Shown one piece after another: positions 25,762-34,065 of a DNA stretch of 64,000 nt. Origin of the DNA: an uncultured Collinsella sp. (GTDB lineage Bacteria; Actinomycetota; Coriobacteriia; Coriobacteriales; Coriobacteriaceae). Position 1 is the first letter of the stretch; each line of letters opens with the position of its first letter. Where the stretch lies: assembly GCA_900540895.1 (NCBI GenBank), contig UQHV01000011.1, forward strand, positions 17,634 through 81,633, written 5' to 3'. Made by a program: the position numbers and the translations under genes. The notes under the pieces are model-generated. The model saw only the letters and a list, made by a program, of their open reading frames with translations. It did not search any database and was not told the DNA's origin.

Positions 25762-26769
25762 ATGGCAAACAAGCTCTCCGTCGCATTCATTGGCACCGGA
25801 ATCATGGGTGCCCCCATCGCCGGCCACATTCTGGACGCCGGCTATCCCGTCACGGTCAACAACCGCACCAAGTCCAAGGCGGCGGCGCTCGTTGAGCGCG
25901 GCGCCGTCTGGGCTGATACGCCGGCAGATGCCGCGGCGAACGCCGACGTTGTCTTTACCATGGTGGGCTATCCCTCCGAGGTCGAGGAGCTCTACCTGGC
26001 GGGTGACGGTCTGCTCGCGTGCACTAAGCCCGGTGCGGTCCTGATCGACCTTACCACGAGCTCGCCCGAGCTGGCGCGCGATATTGCCGAGGCCGCCCAG
26101 GTCTCCGGTCGCATGGCGTTTGACTGCCCCGTCACCGGCGGCGAGTCGGGTGCCATCGCCGGCACGCTCACGGCTATCGTGGGCGCCACCGAGAACGACA
26201 TCGCGCCGGTCCGCGACATCCTTTCCACTTTTGCGGCAACCATCTGCTGCTTCGATGGCGCCGGCAAGGGCCAGGCTGCCAAGCTCGCCAACCAGGTGTC
26301 GCTGGGCGCCTGCATGGTCGGCATGGCAGACGCGCTGGCGTTTGCCGAGCTGAGCGGCCTTGATCTTGAGAAGACCCGTCAGATGATCCTGGGTGGCACC
26401 GGCAAGTCCGGCGCCATGGAGAGCCTGGCTCCCAAGGCGCTCGACGGCGACTACAAGCCCGGCTTTATGGTCGAGCACTTCATCAAGGACCTGCGCTTGG
26501 CGCTCGCCTATGCCGACGATCGCGAGCTTGCGCTGCCCGGCGCCGACGTGGCCTTTACGCTCTACGACATGCTCGATGCCATCGGTGGCGCCAAGCTGGG
26601 CACCCAGGCCATCACGGTCCTCTATAAGGAGGAGGCCGACGCCATCGCCGCCGGTCTGGACTGGTCGCAGTATCGTCCCGAAGAGCACGGTGCTCACGAG
26701 GACGGCTGCGGTTGCGGCGAGCACGGCGACGACCATGAGTGCGGTTGCGGCCACCATCACGGGGAGTAG
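25762..26769 (+). CDS. 3-hydroxyisobutyrate dehydrogenase-family oxidoreductase with a His/Cys-rich tail
   Basis: A beta-hydroxyacid dehydrogenase using NAD(P), perhaps for tartronate semialdehyde or a similar hydroxyacid. Seen: the Rossmann start FIGTGIMGAPIAGH, the substrate block CPVTGGESGA and catalytic Lys174 in GQAAKLANQ. After the normal domain, the last 29 residues contain seven His and four Cys (CGCG, ECGCGHHHGE). Such a metal-binding tail is not part of the family. It could store or sense nickel or zinc; hypA and hypB lie about 13 kb away. The start has AAAGGAAAGG upstream. Confidence 0.88.
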   Translation: MANKLSVAFIGTGIMGAPIAGHILDAGYPVTVNNRTKSKAAALVERGAVWADTPADAAANADVVFTMVGYPSEVEELYLAGDGLLACTKPGAVLIDLTTSSPELARDIAEAAQVSGRMAFDCPVTGGESGAIAGTLTAIVGATENDIAPVRDILSTFAATICCFDGAGKGQAAKLANQVSLGACMVGMADALAFAELSGLDLEKTRQMILGGTGKSGAMESLAPKALDGDYKPGFMVEHFIKDLRLALAYADDRELALPGADVAFTLYDMLDAIGGAKLGTQAITVLYKEEADAIAAGLDWSQYRPEEHGAHEDGCGCGEHGDDHECGCGHHHGE

Positions 26770-26774
26770 CGCCC

Positions 26775-27203
26775 ATGAGCTGGACGTTCGTGGTGCTTGC
26801 GCTGGTGCTCTTTCTCTTCGCGATCTACATTGGCTTTTTGTGCGGCCAGTGGGCGTGCGAAAAGCGCGTCATCACCAAGCGCGACTACTGGATTGCCAAC
26901 TTTGCGGGAGCGGCGGCAGTCATCCTGCTGACCTGGGTGTTCTCGCTGTTCCCGCTGGTGCAGTTTGCGCCGATCGGCTGGCTCGGCGGCTTTATCGCCG
27001 GCCTTAAGATGAGCTTTGGCGAGTCCGTCGGTCCGTGGCGCAAACACGACGAGGTCTTTAACGTTAACAAGGCTCACCGCGCCGCCGCCGACGCGGGCGA
27101 TGCCGAGGAGCGCCGCCGTGCGCGTCGCAATGGCGCGGCCGACCGACAGCTCATCTCGGTCACCGATGACAGCAAGGGTGCTGACAAGCACGCTAAGAAA
27201 TAG
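26775..27203 (+). CDS. Small membrane protein of unknown function
   Basis: This 142-residue protein has two or three membrane segments (VVLALVLFLFAIYIGFL, then AAAVILLTWVFSL and a third around IGWLGGFIAGL). A basic, disordered cytosolic tail of about 65 residues rich in Arg, Lys and Asp follows. It starts six bases after the dehydrogenase stop and 15 bases before the next gene's region, so it is co-transcribed. I do not recognise the family. Confidence 0.75.
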   Translation: MSWTFVVLALVLFLFAIYIGFLCGQWACEKRVITKRDYWIANFAGAAAVILLTWVFSLFPLVQFAPIGWLGGFIAGLKMSFGESVGPWRKHDEVFNVNKAHRAAADAGDAEERRRARRNGAADRQLISVTDDSKGADKHAKK

Positions 27204-27218
27204 TAAAAAGAGGTAACT

Positions 27219-27890
27219 ATGGCAGAAAACAAAGACGAACAGCTCACCGACGAGGAGCTGGCACAGCTCCAGCTGGCAGAGGAGAACGAGAACGCCGTCG
27301 ACCGCCTGGTCCAGGAGCTCGGCTGCCCCACGCGCCGCATCCGTCAGTTTGCCGCCCGCGTGCTGCACCTGCTTGCCGAGCGCGATCCGCAGCGCGTCGT
27401 GCCCTGCGTGCCCGCGCTGATCGAGGCGCTCGACCGCCCCGAGGCTCAGACCCGCTGGGAGGCTCTCGATGCCCTGGCGGCGCTCGCCACCACCTGCCCC
27501 GAGCAGCTGGGCGATGCCTTTGAGGGCGCCGAGACCGCGCTGTTCGATGAGATTTCGTCCACGCTGCGCTATGCCGCCTTCCGCCTGCTGTGCGTGTGGG
27601 GCGCCACGAGCGTCGAGCGTTCGCGCGAGGCTTGGCCCATCCTGGACGAGGCCATCCAGTGCTACCACGGCGACCTCGAGTATCGCGACATGCTCGGTTG
27701 CCTGTACGAGTTTGGCCGGGGCGAGATTGACGCCGAGGTCGCCGAGAAGCTCGCGCTGCGCCTTAAGTTCGATGCCGAGAACGGCAAGGGTAGCTATCTC
27801 AAGGCCCGTTCGAGCGAGATTTGCGAAATGCTTGTTAAACGTTTTGGCCTGGATCTCTCCAAAAAGAAGAAGCGTGCTAGCGTAAAATAA
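27219..27890 (+). CDS. HEAT-repeat-like protein
   Basis: A soluble helical protein of 223 residues. The middle shows HEAT-like repeats: GCPTRRIRQFAARVLHLLAE, PALIEALDRPEAQTRWEALDALAALA, and STLRYAAFRLLCVWG. Such repeats usually bind other proteins. The partner is unknown. The tail is Lys-rich (SKKKKRASVK). It follows the small membrane protein closely and precedes the dehydrogenase at 27924 by 33 bases. Confidence 0.78.
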   Translation: MAENKDEQLTDEELAQLQLAEENENAVDRLVQELGCPTRRIRQFAARVLHLLAERDPQRVVPCVPALIEALDRPEAQTRWEALDALAALATTCPEQLGDAFEGAETALFDEISSTLRYAAFRLLCVWGATSVERSREAWPILDEAIQCYHGDLEYRDMLGCLYEFGRGEIDAEVAEKLALRLKFDAENGKGSYLKARSSEICEMLVKRFGLDLSKKKKRASVK

Positions 27891-27923
27891 TCTGACGACG
27901 CCGAAGACGAGGAGTAACAGATT

Positions 27924-29009
27924 ATGGCGCACGATGTAGTCCTGATTCCTGGTGACGGTATCGGTCCCGAGATTACGCAGGCTATGCGCCGCGTGGTCGA
28001 GGCCACTGGTGTCCAGATCAACTGGAACGTCCAGGAGGCCGGTGCCGGCGTCATGGACGAGTTTGGCACGCCGCTGCCCCAACATGTGCTCGATGCGGTC
28101 GCCGAGACCAAGGTTGCTATCAAGGGCCCCATCACCACGCCGGTCGGCACGGGTTTCCGCAGCGTTAACGTCGCCCTGCGCAAGCATTTTGACCTGTACG
28201 CCTGCGTGCGCCCCTGCCTGTCGCAGCCGGGCGACGGCTCGCGCTTCCGCGACGTCGACCTGGTTATCGTGCGCGAGAACACCGAGGACCTCTATGCCGG
28301 CATCGAGTTCGATGAGGGCGCTGCCGAGGTCGAGGAGCTCTCGCAGCTCGTCGAGCGCTCGGGCCAGAAGACCTTCGCCGCGGATTCCGCCATCTCAATC
28401 AAGCCGATTTCCATCGCCAAGAGCCGCCGCATTGTGGAGTACGCTTTTGAGTACGCCCGCCGCTGCGGCCGCAAAAAGGTGACGGCCGTGCATAAGGCCA
28501 ACATCATGAAGGCGACCGATGGCCTGTTCCTGCGCGTTGCGCGCGAGGTGGCCGCCAACTATCCCGATATCGAGTTCAACGACAAGATTGTCGACGCCAC
28601 CTGCATGGGCCTGGTCCAGAACCCCAACGACTTCGATGTCCTGGTGCTGCCCAACCTGTACGGTGACATTGTGAGCGACCTGTGCGCCGGTCTGGTAGGT
28701 GGACTGGGTATGGCTCCGGGTTCCAACATCGGTGCCGACTGCGCCATCTTCGAGGCGACGCACGGCTCCGCGCCCGATATCGCTGGCCAGGATATCGCTA
28801 ACCCCACGGCCGAGATTCTGTCCGCGGCTATGATGCTCGATCACCTGGGCGAGAACGACGCGGCCATTCGCATTCGCGCCGCCGTTTCTGCCACGCTCGA
28901 CGAGGGTGAGCAGGTTACCGGCGACGTTCGTCGTGCCCAGACCGGCTCCGTTGAGGGCGCTGTGGGCACGCAGGCCTTTGCCGATGCCGTTATCGCGCAC
29001 CTGGCCTAA
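27924..29009 (+). CDS. NAD-type isocitrate/isopropylmalate dehydrogenase family enzyme
   Basis: A decarboxylating beta-hydroxyacid dehydrogenase, most like the NAD-dependent isocitrate dehydrogenases. Seen: [14 protein letters not shown] at the N terminus, [10 protein letters not shown] for substrate binding, [14 protein letters not shown], and the metal and cofactor block [16 protein letters not shown] followed by [22 protein letters not shown] favours isocitrate over isopropylmalate. The length of 361 residues is normal. No other TCA or leucine genes are adjacent. A terminator follows. Confidence 0.9.
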   Translation: MAHDVVLIPGDGIGPEITQAMRRVVEATGVQINWNVQEAGAGVMDEFGTPLPQHVLDAVAETKVAIKGPITTPVGTGFRSVNVALRKHFDLYACVRPCLSQPGDGSRFRDVDLVIVRENTEDLYAGIEFDEGAAEVEELSQLVERSGQKTFAADSAISIKPISIAKSRRIVEYAFEYARRCGRKKVTAVHKANIMKATDGLFLRVAREVAANYPDIEFNDKIVDATCMGLVQNPNDFDVLVLPNLYGDIVSDLCAGLVGGLGMAPGSNIGADCAIFEATHGSAPDIAGQDIANPTAEILSAAMMLDHLGENDAAIRIRAAVSATLDEGEQVTGDVRRAQTGSVEGAVGTQAFADAVIAHLA

Positions 29010-29068
29010 GGCATGCAGACTGCAAACGCCTAAATAGTACTTAAGTGTTTGCGTATAACCTGAGAATC

Positions 29069-29099
29069 AATACGCCCGGCGCTTTGTCGGGCGTATTCT
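29069..29099 (+). terminator. Rho-independent terminator after the dehydrogenase gene
   Basis: AATACGCCCG (29069-29078) pairs with CGGGCGTATT (29088-29097). The T tract is short. Confidence 0.75.
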
Positions 29100-29135
29100 A
29101 TTGCGGACTATGTTTCCTAACAAGGAGTAACTGAT

Positions 29136-30230
29136 ATGGGTCTGATTCAAAAGAAGGACGAGAAGGACGAGATCGACGGCATCCAGATCATCGAGCGCGG
29201 CGAAGGCCCCGACGGTGATGAGGATGAGAAGATCGACCTGGTCGCCGGCACGTCTGCCGAACATATTGCCGCCGGTACGACGGCCGAGGAGGAGGACGCT
29301 CGCCTGGAGGCAAAGATCGCCGCGGACGCCGCCGACGAGAACCTCATGCCCGAGGAGCAGGACGAGGACGACGATATCCTGGGTTCCGACGAAGACGACC
29401 GCGCATCCAAGCACAAGAAGACGATGATTGCCGCCTTCGTGGTTGCCGTCGTGATCGCTGCTGTGGTCGGCTTCTTTATCGGCAACGGTGGTTTTGGCGG
29501 CAAGGGCGTCGGCTCGGCGACCCTCACCGAGGACCAGCTCGATTCGACCGTGGCAAGCTACAGCTACAACGGCAAGAAGAGCGACATCACCGCGCGCGAG
29601 GCCATTGAGAGCCAGTACAGCCTCGACACCGTCAAGGATGGCGATGGCAACTACACCGCTCCCTCTGCCGACGTCATATTGTCCTACGTGCGCAACAAGA
29701 TCCTGCTCGACGCTGCCGAGGACGAGGGCATCACCGTCTCTTCTAAGGAGATGAAGAAGTACGCCGAGGATTCCATCGGCACTTCGGACTACAAGACCAT
29801 GGCCACGCAGTATGGCGTGTCCAAGGACCAGGCCAAGCAGATCGTCCGTCAGTCCGCGACGCTGCAGAAGCTCTACAAGAAGAAGGTGGGCGATAGCTCC
29901 GCAAGCATGCCGACCGCCCCGACCGAGCCTGCTGACGGCAACGAGGAGACCGCGAGCAAGGACTACGCCGATTACATCATCAAACTTGCCGGCGACGAGT
30001 GGGATAGCGAAAAGGGCACCTGGAAGGACGCCGATAGCACCTACGCTAAGGCCTTCGCTGACGATGCCTTTACGGCTGATAGCGCTACCTACAAGCAGGC
30101 CATGACCGCCTATTACACCGCCTACCAGCAGTACTCTTCGCAGGCTTCGAGCGCCAGCTCCAAGTGGACCGAGTATGCTAACGGCCTGTATGCCAAGGCC
30201 AACATCAGCATCTATGGTCTGTTTGCATAA
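29136..30230 (+). CDS. Membrane-anchored SurA-like protein
   Basis: The first 95 residues are strongly acidic and cytosolic. One membrane segment follows (residues 97-116, MIAAFVVAVVIAAVVGFFIG) and then an external domain. Residues about 150-260 resemble the SurA/trigger-factor N-terminal helical fold, with ILSYVRNKILLDAAEDEGITVS and SKDQAKQIVRQSATLQKLY. This suggests an export chaperone. No clear PPIase domain is seen. The C-terminal 110 residues are Ala/Tyr/Ser-rich. It has its own ribosome site (AAGGAG) and a strong terminator. Confidence 0.75.
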   Translation: MGLIQKKDEKDEIDGIQIIERGEGPDGDEDEKIDLVAGTSAEHIAAGTTAEEEDARLEAKIAADAADENLMPEEQDEDDDILGSDEDDRASKHKKTMIAAFVVAVVIAAVVGFFIGNGGFGGKGVGSATLTEDQLDSTVASYSYNGKKSDITAREAIESQYSLDTVKDGDGNYTAPSADVILSYVRNKILLDAAEDEGITVSSKEMKKYAEDSIGTSDYKTMATQYGVSKDQAKQIVRQSATLQKLYKKKVGDSSASMPTAPTEPADGNEETASKDYADYIIKLAGDEWDSEKGTWKDADSTYAKAFADDAFTADSATYKQAMTAYYTAYQQYSSQASSASSKWTEYANGLYAKANISIYGLFA

Positions 30231-30274
30231 AGATCTGTCTGAGCCGCCGAGCGCGTAACCGAAATATCTGAATA

Positions 30275-30311
30275 AGCCCGCTAGAACGGATGTTGTTCTA
30301 GCGGGCTATTT
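30275..30311. terminator. Terminator between convergent genes
   Basis: AGCCCGCTAGAAC (30275-30287) pairs perfectly with GTTCTAGCGGGCT (30295-30307), followed by ATTTG. It can serve the SurA-like gene and perhaps the facing regulator gene. Confidence 0.85.
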
Positions 30312-30343
30312 GCGTTTAGGCGCTGGTGGCTAAATTATGCCTA

Positions 30344-30580
30344 TCAATCTTTAAGTCCAAAAAGGTTATCGGCTTCATCGTCAGGCATATATTCCAGTAC
30401 ATCGCCCGGTTGGCAGTCGAGTGCCCGGCATATCGCGTCAAGAGTTGAAAAACGTATGGCAGAAACCTTGCCCGTCTTAATGCGTGACATATTGACCTGG
30501 GAGATGCCCACGCGTCCCGCAAGCTCTTTGGATGAGATCTTGCGTTCGGCGAGCATGCGGTCAAGCCGCAGAATAATCAT
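30344..30580 (-). CDS. XRE-family HTH regulator (78 aa)
   Basis: This tiny protein is almost only a Cro/CI-type helix-turn-helix: SKELAGRVGISQVNMSRIKTG, with CRALDCQPGDVLEYMPD after it, typical of the HTH_26 group. It starts nine bases after the stop of the membrane protein gene on the same strand. Small XRE regulators paired with DUF2975-type membrane proteins are common and are thought to act as a unit. The gene is less GC-rich than its neighbours. Confidence 0.9.
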   Translation of the reverse strand: MIILRLDRMLAERKISSKELAGRVGISQVNMSRIKTGKVSAIRFSTLDAICRALDCQPGDVLEYMPDDEADNLFGLKD

Positions 30581-30589
30581 GGATTCCCC

Positions 30590-31228
30590 CTAGAGCAACT
30601 CGTCATCTTGTTTTTGCAGGATATACCCGTAGCGGAAGATGCTGGCAATCAGGCAAATAATCAGGCCCGCAAAGAGCATGGAGGGCTCGAATAACTGGCC
30701 GGCGAACGCATCCGTAAAGCTGCCGCCAAATCCTAAGAGTATCATTCCCGTGATTACGGCACCAAGAAGCCTCACGGCAACGCCGCCGATAAGGAATAAA
30801 TGTCCTACTCGACGAAGTGTCTGGTTACATTCAAGGTCAAAGGGCCTGCCTTCCTTTTCAATGTTTAAGAAAAGCCTGCGCACGCTTAGCGCGATGGTAA
30901 GCGCGAGGCATGTCATCAAGAGGCTCCCTATGGCAGTGTGACCATCGTGTGCGACGAGCATAAGTGGGGTCTGCGCATCGGTACCGACGATAGCCAGGCA
31001 CGGCCCTTCGCCGCCTTGAAGTTCTACGGATTGGAGACACGACCCTTGGGAGAGGCTAGGCAATACGAGTAGAAGGTCAATCGCAATGACTGCGAGAAGA
31101 CCCAGAGCGAGCGCCACGGTGGTGCAGATTGTGGCCCATTTGCAGATGCGAGTGAGCTTCCTCAGATCGGCTATTGCCTGTTCACGGTCGATGGCTTCAT
31201 TCGATTTGGATACGTTCCAGCGGATCAT
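30590..31228 (-). CDS. DUF2975-like four-helix membrane protein
   Basis: A 212-residue integral membrane protein with four hydrophobic segments at about 33-58, 105-125, 145-170 and 180-205. The region SVRRLFLNIEKEGRPFDLECNQTLRRVG fits the cytosolic loop of the DUF2975 family. The adjacent XRE gene supports this, because the pair is commonly found together. The role is unknown, possibly sensing for the regulator. The start at 31228 is chosen for GGAGGAGC just upstream; an earlier in-frame start adds MVGGA. Confidence 0.78.
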   Translation of the reverse strand: MIRWNVSKSNEAIDREQAIADLRKLTRICKWATICTTVALALGLLAVIAIDLLLVLPSLSQGSCLQSVELQGGEGPCLAIVGTDAQTPLMLVAHDGHTAIGSLLMTCLALTIALSVRRLFLNIEKEGRPFDLECNQTLRRVGHLFLIGGVAVRLLGAVITGMILLGFGGSFTDAFAGQLFEPSMLFAGLIICLIASIFRYGYILQKQDDELL

Positions 31229-31930
31229 AGCTCCTCCAACCAATGTCTTGGATGATACTTGTATCTTATATCATATTTAATGATAAACGATAAACAATTA
31301 CAGATTAGAGTAAGTAATGTTTGTGAGACGAATAGCGAGAGCTATGGCTCATTTTGGATGCCGGAGTTTGGCGCGTGGGGGATAAGGACAAATGCCAAAA
31401 TTTCCCGTGATCGCGCAAGCGCTCCATCGCGTTTCCCTAATTCATCTGGGAAAACAACTGCAAACGATTGCAAGTAACCGGTGAACGGTCGAAAACTACC
31501 GTTCACCGATAATCTCAAAACTGGTTCTAACTGGTATTAAGTCAAAAAGACCAATTCACATATCTTCACAATGACCTGCAGTTTTCTACACGCTATTTTT
31601 AGCCGCCCTGCGTTGTTTAGACACAGGAAAAGATCCGATTTTTTGCCAAAGCATTTCGAAACGGTTTCAAAACCGCAGGTAGAAGTGTTAACGACCGGTA
31701 AACGGTCGATTTATCACCGTGAGCGGTGCAAAAACGTTTTACCGTATGAATCAACGAAAGCGACCTCTTCTGGGGTGATATAGTGACAACAACACGTCAC
31801 GTGGTTACTACCAGTTTAGAAACCACTGGTCTTCAAAGAACGCTTTCTAAGAAGCTTTAAGGGCGAGTGCCCGCTGGCTTCCGAAAATCATCGGACTCAG
31901 ATTGTACACACCTTCGGAAGGGAAATTTGA
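31229..31930. promoter_or_regulatory. Long regulatory region before the mannose-family PTS operon
   Basis: No gene is supported in these 702 bases. It holds a perfect 11-base inverted repeat, CGGTGAACGGT (31479-31489) with ACCGTTCACCG (31498-31508), and a further CGGTAAACGGT at 31696-31706. Two ACTGGT half sites lie at 31520 and 31530. The GntR-type operator candidate is at 31802-31830. The region is AT-rich compared with the coding DNA. Confidence 0.6.
31802..31830. promoter_or_regulatory. Candidate GntR operator before the PTS operon
   Basis: TGGTTACTACCAG (31802-31814) is overlapped by the inverted repeat ACCAGT-N9-ACTGGT (31810-31830). The first sequence recurs exactly within 36094-36107 before the agaS-like gene, and a UTRA-type GntR regulator is encoded between the two sites. 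Confidence 0.65.
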
Positions 31931-32374
31931 ATGGTTGGCTTTATTCTTACCGGTCATGGACAGTTCGCACCCGGCCTAGCTAGCGCTATCGCTATGGTTG
32001 CCGGCGACCAGCCCGCTTTTACCGTCGTTCCTTTTGAGGGCGACCAGGCTGCTTCCTACGGTGAGGATCTCCGCGCCGCTATTACCGCCATGCGCGAGGA
32101 GTGCGATGGCGTGCTCGTCTTTACCGACCTGCTTGGCGGCACCCCGTTCAACCAGGCGATGATGATTGCCCAGGATGTCGACAACGTCGAGGTTCTGACC
32201 GGCACCAACCTTCCCATGGTTATTGAGCTTCTGTTCCTCCGCGGCAACGCCACGCTCGCCGAGCTTGGCGAGCAGGCCGTGACCGTTGGCCAGACGGGCA
32301 TCACCGCCCAGACGGTCGCATCCGTTGCCGGCTCCGACGAAGAGGATATCTTCGGCGACGAGGACGGCATCTAA
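31931..32374 (+). CDS. PTS EIIA, mannose/sorbose/GalNAc family
   Basis: This cytosolic phosphocarrier begins a five-gene transporter operon. The phosphorylated His is His9 in ILTGHGQFA, and FTDLLGGTPFNQA is the family's second signature. The 147-residue length is normal for a free-standing domain. Its stop overlaps the next start (TAATG). Neighbouring catabolic genes point to N-acetylgalactosamine or another amino sugar as substrate. Confidence 0.93.
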   Translation: MVGFILTGHGQFAPGLASAIAMVAGDQPAFTVVPFEGDQAASYGEDLRAAITAMREECDGVLVFTDLLGGTPFNQAMMIAQDVDNVEVLTGTNLPMVIELLFLRGNATLAELGEQAVTVGQTGITAQTVASVAGSDEEDIFGDEDGI

Positions 32375-32655
32375 TGGCCGATTTCGGAGCCAACGTCCTG
32401 AGCTCCTCGGTCGCCCTTTTAGGCCTGCTTGTCATCATGGGCTTGATTTACACCATCTGGTCGCAAATCAACATGAAGAAGAAGCAGAAGTACTTCAAGG
32501 AGCTGCACACCGAGCTCAAGCCGGGTCAAGAGGTTCTTTTCGCCGGCGGTATCTACGGAACCGTCAAAGGCATCGAAGGCGAGAAGGTCCAGATCAAAGT
32601 CCGATCCGGAGCCGTCGTAGATGTTTCGCGTTACGCGATTCAGGAGATCAAGTAA
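32374..32655 (+). CDS. YajC-like small membrane protein within the PTS operon
   Basis: This 93-residue protein has one N-terminal membrane helix (LLGLLVIMGLIYTIW), a basic stretch KKKQKYFKELHTELKPGQEV, and the beta domain GGIYGTVKGIEGEKVQIKV. These match YajC, an accessory of the Sec translocase. It sits between the EIIA and EIIB genes and overlaps the EIIA gene by one base. Placement of yajC-like genes inside mannose-family PTS operons is known from streptococcal hyaluronate-type loci. A role in PTS membrane assembly is plausible but unproven. Confidence 0.85.
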   Translation: MADFGANVLSSSVALLGLLVIMGLIYTIWSQINMKKKQKYFKELHTELKPGQEVLFAGGIYGTVKGIEGEKVQIKVRSGAVVDVSRYAIQEIK

Positions 32656-32691
32656 CTGTCGTCAGCAAATAACGAAAGGAAGCTGATCAAC

Positions 32692-33174
32692 ATGGCAGAA
32701 CCCAACATTCTTCTTACCCGCATCGATAACCGACTGGTTCATGGTCAGGTTGCCACCCAGTGGAACTCCACCCTGGGCTCCAACCTCATCCTCGTCGCCA
32801 ACGACGACGTGGCGTCCAACACCATGCGCCAGAACCTCATGAAGATGGCCGCTCCCGCCGGCGTCGCTACGCGTTTCTTCTCTCTGCAGAAGACCATCGA
32901 CGTCATTGGCAAGGCGAGCCCGCGCCAGAAGATCTTCATCGTGGCCGAAACACCGGAAGACGTGCTTACGCTCGTCAAGGGCGGTGTGCCTATAAAGAAG
33001 GTAAACATCGGCAACATGCACATGTCGGAAGGAAAGCGCCAAGTCGCCACCTCCGTCGCAGTTAACGACGAGGATGTCGCTGCGTTTAAAGAGCTGCAGG
33101 AATTGGGGGTGGAGTTGGAGATCAGGCGCGTTCCGAGCACGCCTGTTGAGGACACGAGCAAGCTCTTCTCGTAA
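32692..33174 (+). CDS. PTS EIIB, mannose/sorbose/GalNAc family
   Basis: This phosphocarrier transfers phosphate from EIIA to the sugar through His17 in RIDNRLVHGQVATQW. The 160 residues match the family. GAAAGGAAG precedes the ATG. A full-length paralogue at 44511 has the same length and similar sequence but Tyr instead of this His, so this copy is the functional carrier. Confidence 0.94.
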   Translation: MAEPNILLTRIDNRLVHGQVATQWNSTLGSNLILVANDDVASNTMRQNLMKMAAPAGVATRFFSLQKTIDVIGKASPRQKIFIVAETPEDVLTLVKGGVPIKKVNIGNMHMSEGKRQVATSVAVNDEDVAAFKELQELGVELEIRRVPSTPVEDTSKLFS

Positions 33175-33264
33175 TCCTCGTGATCCACGTTGTCAGGAGT
33201 GAAACCCTGACGTTCTGTACGTGATATCCAAAGTGCGTACATACATTTTGAAAGGAGGAGCAAG

Positions 33265-34065
33265 ATGGAATACTCGATCATCCAGATCGCTCTGGTCTTC
33301 GTTGTTACGTTCATCGCGGCAATCGACCAGTTTGACTTCCTCGAGTCTCTCTATCAGCCCATCGTCACCGGCGCCGTCATCGGTCTTATCCTTGGCGACC
33401 TCAACACCGGTCTTCTCGTGGGTGGTACCTATCAGCTCATGACGATCGGCAACATGCCGATCGGAGGCGCTCAGCCGCCTAACGCCGTCATCGGCGGCAT
33501 CATGGCAGCCATTCTCGCTATCGCCACGGGCCTCGAGCCCAACGCGGCAGTCGGCCTCGCCATTCCGTTCGCTCTGCTTGGCCAGCTTGGCGTTACCCTG
33601 GTCTTCACGCTTATGTCCCCGCTTATGTCCACGGCCGATAACATGGCTCACAACGCGGACACCAAGGGCATCGAGCGCCTGAACTACTTCGCCATGGCTC
33701 TGCTCGGCCTGATTTTCGCTGTCGTCGTCACCCTGTTCTTCATCGCTGGCGCTACCATCGGTCAGACCATCGCTTCCGCCATCCCGACTTGGCTGCAGAC
33801 CGGTCTGTCCGCTGCAGGCGGCATGATGCGCTTCGTCGGCTTCGCCGTCCTGCTCAAGGTTATGATGAACCGCGATATGTGGGGCTTCTTCCTCATGGGC
33901 TTTGGCCTCGCGCTCATCACCGTTGCCAACGATTCGCTGGCAACCCCTGCTCTGCTCATCCTCGCTCTCATCGGCTTCGGCATCGCTTTCTGGGACTTCC
34001 AGCAGCAGACCGAGCTGAAGGGTGCAGCTGTTTCTGACGGAGGTGACTTCGAAGATGGCATCTAA
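33265..34065 (+). CDS. PTS EIIC, mannose/sorbose/GalNAc family
   Basis: One of two membrane subunits forming the sugar channel. It is 266 residues with about eight hydrophobic segments. The family block LGDLNTGLLVGGTYQLMTIGN and the NAVIGGIMAAILAI stretch are visible. AAAGGAGGAGC precedes the start. It overlaps the EIID gene by 11 bases, as is common for this pair. Confidence 0.93.
   Translation: MEYSIIQIALVFVVTFIAAIDQFDFLESLYQPIVTGAVIGLILGDLNTGLLVGGTYQLMTIGNMPIGGAQPPNAVIGGIMAAILAIATGLEPNAAVGLAIPFALLGQLGVTLVFTLMSPLMSTADNMAHNADTKGIERLNYFAMALLGLIFAVVVTLFFIAGATIGQTIASAIPTWLQTGLSAAGGMMRFVGFAVLLKVMMNRDMWGFFLMGFGLALITVANDSLATPALLILALIGFGIAFWDFQQQTELKGAAVSDGGDFEDGI

Noticed and set aside
31259..31783. 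Small frames in the gap before the mannose-family PTS operon
   Set aside because: They lack ribosome sites and conserved-looking sequence, and they overlap operator-like repeats.
31825..31855. Catabolite (cre-like) site AGAACGCTTTCT near the PTS operon
   Set aside because: It differs from the CcpA consensus at about three positions, and no CcpA-type role can be shown here.
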